Shown piece after piece: positions 57,088 through 64,000 of a stretch of DNA of 64,000 bases. Under the pieces are notes generated by a model. It worked only from the letters and a program-made list of their open reading frames with translations, did no database searches and was not told the origin of the DNA. The stretch comes from JAHQVI01 sp963727575 (lineage in GTDB: Bacteria > Pseudomonadota > Alphaproteobacteria > Rhizobiales > Rhodomicrobiaceae): positions 248,001-312,000 of the forward strand of contig CAVSIA010000017.1 in NCBI GenBank assembly GCA_963727575.1. Direction: 5' to 3'. Positions within the stretch are counted from its first letter, which is position 1, and each line of letters opens with the position of its first letter. Both the position numbers and the translations under genes were made by a program.

Positions 57088-58035
57088 ATGGATGCACAGC
57101 AAAGCGCCGGCCGGTATGTGAGCAGCCTGGACGCGGTCCGGGCAGGCGGCAAGCGCGCGCTGGCCGAGGCGCTGGCGCAGGTCGAGCGTGCGGGCGACGA
57201 CCCGGCCATCGCGGCGCTGATCGACGAGGCCTATCTCGCCCCGCGCGCCCACGTCATCGGCTTCACCGGTCCGCCGGGCGTCGGCAAGTCGACGCTGATC
57301 GACACGCTGGTGCGCAAATGGCGCGCGTCCGGCGTCACCGTCGGCGTGATCGCGGTCGACCCTTCCTCCCACCGCACGCGCGGCGCGCTGCTCGGCGACC
57401 GCATCCGTATGCGTACGGACCCAGAGGACCAGGGCGTGTTCGTGCGCTCGCTCGCCTCGCGGGGCAGCCTTGGCGGGCTGGCCGAGCTGGCGTTTCCCGC
57501 CATCGTGCTGATGCGCGCGATCTACGACCGGGTGATCGTCGAGACGGTCGGCGTCGGCCAGTCGGAGGCGGATATCTCCACCGTCGCCGATACGGTCGTG
57601 CTGTGCGTGCAGCCGGGTTCGGGTGATTCACTGCAATTCATGAAGGCCGGGATCATGGAGATCCCGGACCTCGCCGTTGTCACCAAAGCCGATATGGGGG
57701 CACCGGCGCAGCGGGCGCTTGCCGACCTCAAGGGCGCCATGGGGCTGGCTCGCGGCGGGGATGTGGAGTGCCTGAAGCTGTCGGCGACGAAGAGCGAAGG
57801 CGTCGATGCGCTGATCGATGCGCTGGCGCGCCGCCACGCCGCGATGGAAGGCGCCGCGCTCGCAAAACGGCGGCAGGCACAGGCGGAAGGCTGGCTGCGC
57901 GCGGCGCTGCTTCAGCGGTTCGGCCGCGACGGGCTGGCGGTTGCAGCGGGTGCGGCGGTGCTCGCCGACGGCGCGGCGCCGTTCGGCCGCTGCCGGGCGA
58001 TCGCCGCCCAAATCACCGTGAGGTTCGAGGGATGA
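57088..58035 (+). CDS. meaB: Methylmalonyl-CoA mutase-associated GTPase MeaB
   Basis: This is a 315-residue G3E-type GTPase. P-loop GFTGPPGVGKSTLID, VIAVDPSSHRTRGALLGDRIRM, DRVIVETVGVGQSE and LAVVTKADMGAPA are typical. MeaB protects and reloads the B12-dependent methylmalonyl-CoA mutase, but no mutase gene is in the window. ATG 57088 follows the terminator at 57027; ribosome site weak. Confidence 0.9.
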   Translation: MDAQQSAGRYVSSLDAVRAGGKRALAEALAQVERAGDDPAIAALIDEAYLAPRAHVIGFTGPPGVGKSTLIDTLVRKWRASGVTVGVIAVDPSSHRTRGALLGDRIRMRTDPEDQGVFVRSLASRGSLGGLAELAFPAIVLMRAIYDRVIVETVGVGQSEADISTVADTVVLCVQPGSGDSLQFMKAGIMEIPDLAVVTKADMGAPAQRALADLKGAMGLARGGDVECLKLSATKSEGVDALIDALARRHAAMEGAALAKRRQAQAEGWLRAALLQRFGRDGLAVAAGAAVLADGAAPFGRCRAIAAQITVRFEG

Positions 58036-58301
58036 TCCCCGACCCGGCCGAGATATTGCGTGCACAAACCCGCGTGTATAAAGGCGCCGAGATGCTGGTG
58101 CGGGCCTTAACTTATTTTTTCCATAGTTTTCTGGCTGAACTGTTGCAGAGTTTGCGCGTGGCTCGGCTGTAAGGGTCTGTTTACCTTTATACGCTCTCAT
58201 TCTTGTATCGTTCTAAAACAAGTTGAAACTTTCGGCTTGATTGGCAGAAGAGGGCATCGGTCGACCGCACATCGCTGAGGGAAAACGGCTAGAGCTGGGG
58301 A

Positions 58302-59475
58302 ATGATTGTTCGTCTGGGTGGGATAAGGCAGCGGGTTACTTATGGCATAGCGGCTGTTTCGCTTGTCGGCGCAGCGTCTTCGCTTGCCCATTTTTCCTAT
58401 TTCTCGTCGTCGGCGCCTGGCTTTTCCGGAGCTCACGCCACGACGATGGTGCGTTTGCCGGCCAGGGCGGCTCCGAAAACCCCTCTCAGCGCCTCGACGG
58501 ATTCGCTGTTCAAACAGTCCGGCAAGCAGGACCGCGCCGATTTCGTGACCCGTGAGGCCGTCGCGGATGCGAGCCCGGCCCCGGAGCCCGCGAGCGTTCC
58601 CCGCGCTCCGTCTCAGGGCCGAGGACGTGCAATTCGTCGTCGCCTCCCTGACGCCGCTGGACATGGGCCGTCCGGGTCCGACCCGCGCTGCACGCGATTT
58701 CCGCCAGGACGTCAACCGCTCCGGCAAGGCCGACCGGCTGTCGCTGCCGCAGCAGGTGGCCAAGCTGATCGAGCCGGAGCCCGAACCGGCGTCCGAGAAT
58801 GTCGAGGGTGTGAGCGCGGCGCTGTTCATGCTTGCCCCGCGAACCGACGCTTCGTTCCAGTCAGCCTCGGCCGATGATGCCACGATCCAGGAAGCCTCGC
58901 TGACCAAGGCCAGCGCGAGCGCGGAGCCGGCGAAGGCACCGAGCTGGGCCGATATGATCAAGCTCGCACGCATTGGCGGCGGCGACGGCGAGGACATCAA
59001 ATCGCGCATCTTCGGCGGCCTGACCGAAGACGAATTCCGTGCCCGAGAATTCCGCTGCATGGCCACCGCGATCTATTTCGAGGCGCGCGGTGAGAGCATC
59101 AAGGGCCAGACTGCGGTGGGACAGGTCATCATGACCCGCGTGCGCAGCGACTATTACCCCAATACGATTTGCGGCGTGGTCTATCAGGGCCAGTGGAACC
59201 GCAACGCCTGCCAGTTCTCGTTCGCCTGCGACGGCGCACCCGACACGCCAAGGGACAAGGACGAGTGGCGGACGGCGATCGACGTGGCGAAGAAGGTGAT
59301 TTCCGGCGAGGCCTATGTGAAGGAAGTCGGCGCTGCGACGCACTATCACGCCACCTATGTTTCGCCCGATTGGCGCAAGCTGATGAAGCGGGTGGCCAAG
59401 GTCGGCGTGCATATCTTCTACAAGGCGCCCTTCGTCCAGCCGCTGGTCGCCAGCAACGATTTCAAGAAGCTTTAG
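58302..59475 (+). CDS. SleB-like cell wall hydrolase (one frameshift)
   Basis: Start MIVRLGGIRQRVTYGIAAVSLVGAASSLAHF, a membrane anchor, then a Ser/Ala/Pro-rich linker. An extra base near 58617 shifts the frame to AEDVQFVVASLTPLD. The C-terminal domain is Hydrolase_2: CMATAIYFEARGESIKGQTAVGQVIMTRV, CGVVYQGQWNRNACQFSFACDG and THYHATYVSPDW, the family of lytic transglycosylases such as SleB. It likely cuts peptidoglycan in the periplasm. Confidence 0.85.
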
Positions 59476-59827
59476 GCGCGGACGCCCCCTTGCGTTGCGC
59501 AGACCCGGCGCTTGATACCGCGCGCCCGGATCCTGGCAACGGGATAATTGCCCTTGGCCTTTTCCGCCTTCCCATCTAACGCCCGTCGCCCCCGGCCGTC
59601 ACGGAATTGCCACAGTTGGCCATTGGATCCAGCTTGCATGGCCGCTCGGGGTTGGTGCGGGGAGCACCCGATGTTATGATTAAATTGCAGAGAAAAATTG
59701 ATTAAGTTCGTTGGTATTAACCTTGAAGAGCTCCTTGGACAACTTCCAGGCGAGCAAGTGTTATTTTGCCTCCAGGGCTTATAATTTTGTGGATTCAATT
59801 TTCAATTTAGCGATGCACGGGAGAACA
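59476..59827. other. 352-bp intergenic region
   Basis: The first half is GC-rich, the second half AT-rich (59670-59820), probably the promoter and leader of the VPEID-CTERM gene. No RNA gene or long repeat was recognised. Confidence 0.4.
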
Positions 59828-60046
59828 ATGAAGGCATTACTCAAAACAGCTGCCATGATCGGCGCAGTGAGCATGATGTCGGTCCAGCAGGCTTTTGCCG
59901 GCGGTCTTTGTAGTTGGTTCCCCGGTCTGTGCAGTGGTGGTGGCACGGGGAATTCCGTTCCGGAGATCGACGGACCTGGCGGCATTGCCGCGATGGCGCT
60001 TCTCGTGAGTGTCGTTGCCGTGATCTATAACCGCAGCCGCAAATAG
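59828..60046 (+). CDS. VPEID-CTERM sorting domain protein
   Basis: This is a 72-residue precursor: a signal peptide (KALLKTAAMIGAVSMMSVQQAFA), a short Gly/Cys/Trp-rich mature part (GGLCSWFPGLCSGGGTG) and a C-terminal sorting signal: VPEID, a hydrophobic helix (GGIAAMALLVSVVAVIY) and a basic tail NRSRK. VPEID-CTERM signals are cut by exosortase E, whose gene follows 86 bases downstream. Two Cys in the 24-residue mature core may form a disulfide. AGAAC precedes the ATG. Confidence 0.85.
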   Translation: MKALLKTAAMIGAVSMMSVQQAFAGGLCSWFPGLCSGGGTGNSVPEIDGPGGIAAMALLVSVVAVIYNRSRK

Positions 60047-60131
60047 CGGTTTGGTGCTGATTGCCGTCGGCGCGCGAGCCCTCGGGGCCGCGCCGCCGAC
60101 GCGCATTGCAATCATACAAGCCCAGGCCGGG

Positions 60132-61809
60132 ATGACGATCGATCAGCCGAGCCTTTCCTCTGGCCGTCCGGGCCAAGCCGCCGGTGCCGGGAGTGCCGGC
60201 GAGCCGGGCACGCGCGCGCTTGGCCTGCGGCGTGTGGTGGTGTTCGTCGCACTTGCCGTCGGCGAGATTTTTCTCACCTCGTTTCTCTTCAATTTTCCGC
60301 TGGCGCTGCCGGAATGGTCGAATCCCGTTGCCTACGCCAATAAGGTGGCGCGCCTCGGGTTGATCGCGGGCGCGGCGTTCGTGCTCATCCTCTATCCGGC
60401 GCGGCATCGGTTCCTCGACGCCTGGCGCGCAGCCGCCCGCGCTCACAGCCTGAGCTGGGCCGTGGCGCTCAATCTCGGACTGTTTGCGCTGCTCTTGCCC
60501 GCCACCCTCGTCTTTTCGGCCTTCGCGGCACAGGCGGCCACCCCGCCCTTGGGCTGGTTCGCCGTGTATTGCGTGCTGCTGATCCTCACCGGCGCGTCCC
60601 TGGCCTTCATCGCCGCGCCGCCTTCATTCATTGCCGGGCTGTTCAGGTCGGCGCCGCTGGAAATCGCGCTGGCCGTCGTCAGCGCCTGTCTGGTCATCGG
60701 CATCGGCGAGCTTTCGCAGGAGGCGTGGTCGACCCTGGCCATGGCGACGCTAAAGGCATCGCACGGCATTCTCAGCCTCTACGAGACCAACATCGTACTC
60801 GACGTCGACCAGCGGCTGCTCGGTGTTGGCGATTTCCAGGTTCTGATCCAGGAGGAATGTTCCGGCTATGAGGGCATCGGGCTCATCGTCACATTTCTCT
60901 CGCTCTATATGTGGATCTTCCGGCGTGATCTGCGCTTTCCGGACGCGCTTTTGCTGTTCCCGATCGGCGTGGCCGCCATCTGGAGCCTGAATGCCGTCCG
61001 CATTGCCGCGCTGGTCAGCATCGGCGCGCATCTTTCACCCGTCGTCGCGGTGAACGGATTTCATTCGCAGGCCGGCTGGATGTCGTTTCTGCTGGTGACG
61101 TTCGGCGTCATTGCCGTCTCCCGCAGGGTGCGGTTCTTCAGCGCCGTCGCCACCGAGCGCGCCGCCCCGGCGCGGCGGCCGGACGAGAGGCTGATCCTGG
61201 CGCTTCTGGTTCCGTTCATGGCGCTGATGGCGGCGGGTATCGTGTCCTCCGCCTTCAAGCCGCATGACGAATGGCTCTACGCGCTGAAGGTCGTCGCGGT
61301 CTTCGGCGCGGTCTGGGCGTTTCGCGATCAGTATATCGGTCTGATCGCCAGGGTGTCGTGGCTGTCGATCCTTCGCCGGGGCCGGCGTCGGCATCGCCTG
61401 GATCGCAACGCAGCAGGCCACGGACGAAGGGGCCGCCCTCGGAACATGGCTCGCCGGTCTGCCCGCCTATCTTGCCGTCCTGTGGATTGCCTTGCGCGCC
61501 GCCGGGACGACCTTCCTCGTGCCGCTCGCCGAGGAACTCGCCTTTCGCAGCTATCTGCACCGGGTGCTGATCTCGCGGCGCTTCGAGACCGTCGAGCCGG
61601 GGCAATTCGCGCCACTTGCCTTCCTGGTTTCGTCGGCCCTGTTCGGCGTCATGCACGAGCGCTGGATCGCGGCCGCCATGTCGGGCGCGGTCTTTGCCCT
61701 GGTGATGTATCGCAGCAACCGGCTGTCCGATCCGATCGCTGCGCATGTGGTTGCCAACGGGGTGATCATGCTGTGGGCGGTGACGATGGCGGAGTGGTCG
61801 CTTCTATAG
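60132..61809 (+). CDS. xrtE: Exosortase E / CAAX-type protease fusion (one frameshift)
   Basis: The N-terminal exosortase domain has about eight membrane segments and the transpeptidase-like triad Cys243 (EECSGYEG), Arg290 (NAVRIAAL) and His311 (NGFHSQAGW). After an extra base near 61372 the C-terminal CPBP/CAAX protease part follows (PLAEELAFRSYLHRVL with EExxxR; FGVMHERW). This fusion is the exosortase E/protease of VPEID-CTERM systems. It probably cleaves the CTERM of the small protein next door and attaches it to another molecule. ATG 60132 is the likely start. Confidence 0.85.
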
Positions 61810-61845
61810 CCGCCCACGGTATCGCTCATTGGGCGTCCTTGGCGC

Positions 61846-63249
61846 TTAGAGCCACGGGCACTCCCCATGCCCCCACACGGTCGAGCAGAGCGCAAGATCG
61901 TAGAGGAATGTCGCGACCGGCACGTCGAACTGATCGAGCACCCACCAGATCAGCAGGAAGACGCCGATCGCGAGTGCAACCGCCGGCACATACCAGAGCC
62001 GCGACAGATAGATCACCCGCGTGATGAAGCGCGTCTCATCGGCAGCGGGCGGCGCTGCTTCCTCTCCCGCGGGAATCGTCTCGACGACGGCGCTCGAGCC
62101 TGGCGTGAACGGCGCCACCAGCGAAGCAAGGCCGACGGCGATGGTGGCGACCGTCGGGACCAGCGGCGTCAGCAGCATCCCGGTGACGAACAGCCCCTCG
62201 TCCCACGGCGAATGCACCGCCTGGGCGGCGGCGGCCCGCCATTCGAAGCTGTCGCGGCCGAAGATGGATAGCAGCTTGTCGACCAGTTCCAGACCGATCG
62301 GCAGAAGCATCGACAGCACCATGACGAACATGACCGCCGCGGCGATATCCACCATGAAGATGAACACCACAAGCACGGCGCCCGCAATGCCGGGCGAGGC
62401 GATCTCCATCATCGAGATATTGAACCGCGTCACCGCCCAGGACAGCCAGTCCATGACCGCGTTCAGCACCGGCAGGATGACGAAAAACAGCATCAGGAAG
62501 AAGGCGAAGTCCTTGGCCATCGTCAGCGCGATGATCGTCACCAGTATTAGCGCGATCAGGAATGCCCACAGGCCGGCGAAGGCAAAAGCGATGGCGAAGG
62601 CAAAGGCGAATGTAAAGCCGCCGACGATGGCGAAAGCGACGGTGCCGACATTGGACACCTCGCCGGCAAGGCTGGAGGCGACGGCAAAGGCGATGGCGAA
62701 GGCGAAAACGACGGCAAAGGCGCCCAGCACGATGCGCGTGACCAGGTCTGCCAGCTCCCGGTCGCCGCCGAACGAGGACCATTTCCGGCGCAGGAACCAG
62801 TAGCTGAAATGAAACAGCGCCCGCACCGCGATCGAGAGCATGACCGCCCAGAAAAGATACAGGAGCACCTCGCCGATGCTGATCTTCCCGGTCTTATAAC
62901 CGGCCAGAACATTGGCCAGCAGGAACAAGGCGACCGGAAAGACGAAGGCGATGGCGACGCAGCGCTCGAAGGCCTGTCCGCTCCAGCGCCTGCCGAACCA
63001 GCGGTGCAGCCAGGCATTCAGGCGGCGCATTTCGGTGAGGAAACGCGAGAATGGCGAGACGGCGCCGAAGCGGCCGCGAAGGTCGTCGCGCGCGGGCGCC
63101 GTCGCAAGCTGATCGATGATCGCCACGCGCGGAAACGGCAGCAGCCAAAGGAGGATGGTAATCAGCAGGATAAGCAATGCAGTGATCGAACCGGTGACGC
63201 TCCAACCCTGCCACGAAATCAACGCGAGACCAGAACCGGCCGACTCCAT
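61846..63249 (-). CDS. Phe/Ala-rich polytopic membrane protein, unrecognised
   Basis: This ~467-residue protein has nine or more membrane segments. A central stretch is built from alternating Ala and Phe: VVFAFAIAFAVASSLAG and GGFTFAFAFAIAFAFAG. It has a soluble N-terminal part with RLNAWLHRWFGRRWSGQ and a C-terminus ending in WGHGECPWL. The DNA of the Ala/Phe part is a degenerate GCGAAGGCAAAG-type repeat (about 62570-62720). The start MESAGSGL is at 63249; a start 45 bases earlier is possible. No function can be assigned. Confidence 0.7.
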   Translation of the reverse strand: MESAGSGLALISWQGWSVTGSITALLILLITILLWLLPFPRVAIIDQLATAPARDDLRGRFGAVSPFSRFLTEMRRLNAWLHRWFGRRWSGQAFERCVAIAFVFPVALFLLANVLAGYKTGKISIGEVLLYLFWAVMLSIAVRALFHFSYWFLRRKWSSFGGDRELADLVTRIVLGAFAVVFAFAIAFAVASSLAGEVSNVGTVAFAIVGGFTFAFAFAIAFAFAGLWAFLIALILVTIIALTMAKDFAFFLMLFFVILPVLNAVMDWLSWAVTRFNISMMEIASPGIAGAVLVVFIFMVDIAAAVMFVMVLSMLLPIGLELVDKLLSIFGRDSFEWRAAAAQAVHSPWDEGLFVTGMLLTPLVPTVATIAVGLASLVAPFTPGSSAVVETIPAGEEAAPPAADETRFITRVIYLSRLWYVPAVALAIGVFLLIWWVLDQFDVPVATFLYDLALCSTVWGHGECPWL

Positions 63250-63401
63250 ATCCGCACTACCCCCCCCACCCCATACTCGCCCGGCATCCTGCAAAAGAGT
63301 GCAGCAAGTTGCAAGCCAACTCTTTGTACCTGCGTGAAATTGTATCCGGGTGGTCGCTCCGCGCGCTCAGGCGCAACGCATTGGATCGGAGGCGCCGCGG
63401 C

Positions 63402-64000
63402 TCAGTTGCGCATGTCGAGAAGACGGCGGGCGATGACCTGGGCCTGGATTTCGGCGGCGCCTTCGAAGATGCTCAGGATCCGCGCATCGCAGAGCAGCCG
63501 GCTGACCGGATATTCGAGCGCAAAACCGTTGCCGCCATGGATCTGCACGGCGTTATCGGCCGCGGCCCAGGCGACGCGCGCGGCCAGCAGCTTGGCCATG
63601 CCGGCTTCCAGATCGCAGCGCCGGCCCTGATCCTTTTCGCGCGCGGCGAAATAGGTGAGCTGGCGGGCGATCATGATTTCCACCGCCATCATCGCGATCT
63701 TGTCCGCAACCCGCGGGAAGGCGACGATGGGCTTGCCGAATTGCTGGCGCTCGTTGGCGTAGCGCAACGCGATGTCCATGGCGGACTGGGCAACGCCGAT
63801 CGCCCGCGCCGCGGTCTGGATGCGCGCCGCCTCGAAGGTCTGCATGAGCTGCTTGAAGCCCTGGCCCTCCTCGCCGCCGAGCAGGTTTTCGGCGGCAACC
63901 TCGAAGCCGTCGAACGAGATCTCGTATTCCTTCATGCCGCGATAGCCGAGCACTTCGATCTCGCCGCCGCTCATGCCTTCGGCCGGGAACGGATTGTCGT
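63402..64000 (-). CDS. Acyl-CoA dehydrogenase, C-terminal part (cut by window edge)
   Basis: The frame is open to the window end. GYRGMKEYEISFDGFEV, EAARIQTAARAIGVAQSAMDIAL, YANERQQFGKPI, the catalytic-region QIHGGNGFALEYPVSRLLCDARI and IFEGAAEIQAQVIARRLL are typical of FAD-dependent acyl-CoA dehydrogenases. The N-terminal half lies beyond the window. Together with the 3-hydroxyacyl-CoA dehydrogenase at the other end it suggests beta-oxidation functions on both sides. Confidence 0.88.
   Translation of the reverse strand, partial: DNPFPAEGMSGGEIEVLGYRGMKEYEISFDGFEVAAENLLGGEEGQGFKQLMQTFEAARIQTAARAIGVAQSAMDIALRYANERQQFGKPIVAFPRVADKIAMMAVEIMIARQLTYFAAREKDQGRRCDLEAGMAKLLAARVAWAAADNAVQIHGGNGFALEYPVSRLLCDARILSIFEGAAEIQAQVIARRLLDMRN

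Overview
The window looks like one chromosomal stretch of a GC-rich alphaproteobacterium, most likely of the Hyphomicrobiales (Rhizobiales). This rests on a full Sox cluster with an ArsR-type SoxR, BA14K, DUF2852 and DUF3309 proteins, an Irr-type iron control element, an EcfG-type stress promoter, and the suhB/efp neighbourhood. No rRNA, tRNA or CRISPR array was recognised. The genus cannot be named from this sequence alone.

Layout. 1-1.6 kb: the end of a 3-hydroxyacyl-CoA dehydrogenase and a cyclase-family hydrolase. 1.66-5.52 kb: one pyridoxamine-5'-phosphate-oxidase-like gene on the minus strand, broken twice, by a complete IS21-family element (1755-4477, 7-bp target duplication) and by a 125-bp hairpin-rich mini-element (5161-5285, CTAG duplication). 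Both ancestral joins can be rebuilt in frame. 5.7-6.4 kb: an OmpW porin. 6.6-17.7 kb: a thiosulfate oxidation locus with TsuA/YeeE, soxR, soxS, soxW, soxX, soxA, soxY, soxZ, soxB, soxC, soxD, a DsrE-like gene and soxF/fccB. 17.7-26.7 kb: a catabolic cluster (iron-type alcohol dehydrogenase, aldehyde dehydrogenase, glutamine-synthetase-like ligase, TRAP transporter, N-formylglutamate amidohydrolase, RpiR regulator) that may degrade an amine or amino alcohol by gamma-glutamylation. 26.9-32.1 kb: an imelysin / di-heme oxidoreductase / imelysin / DUF1513 iron operon behind an Irr-box-like palindrome. 32.4-33.7 kb: two small membrane-protein genes behind an EcfG-type promoter.

33.8-43.8 kb: mostly housekeeping genes (acyl-CoA ligase, MFS transporter, xerC, transaldolase, BA14K, DUF2852, RidA, TetR, Mrp/ApbC). 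44.1-49.2 kb: an unrecognised multi-pass coiled-coil membrane protein and a partner, convergent with an OmpA/MotB-like and an ExbB/MotA-like gene, then suhB and efp. 51.4-54.1 kb: three unfamiliar envelope genes, including an exported PAAR-like protein. 54.3-59.5 kb: a BASS-like transporter, zapE, a small exported protein, a MeaB GTPase and a SleB-like cell wall hydrolase. 59.8-61.8 kb: a minimal VPEID-CTERM / exosortase E-protease pair. The window ends with a Phe/Ala-rich membrane protein and the C-terminal part of an acyl-CoA dehydrogenase.

The best candidates for novelty are the doubly interrupted gene with its mini-element, the gamma-glutamylation-like cluster, the envelope genes at 44-54 kb, and the one-substrate exosortase E locus. 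About 19 single-base frameshifts, nearly all of them insertions, are spread over otherwise conserved genes. They look more like consensus errors in the assembly than gene decay, so those genes are reported as single loci with the frameshift stated.
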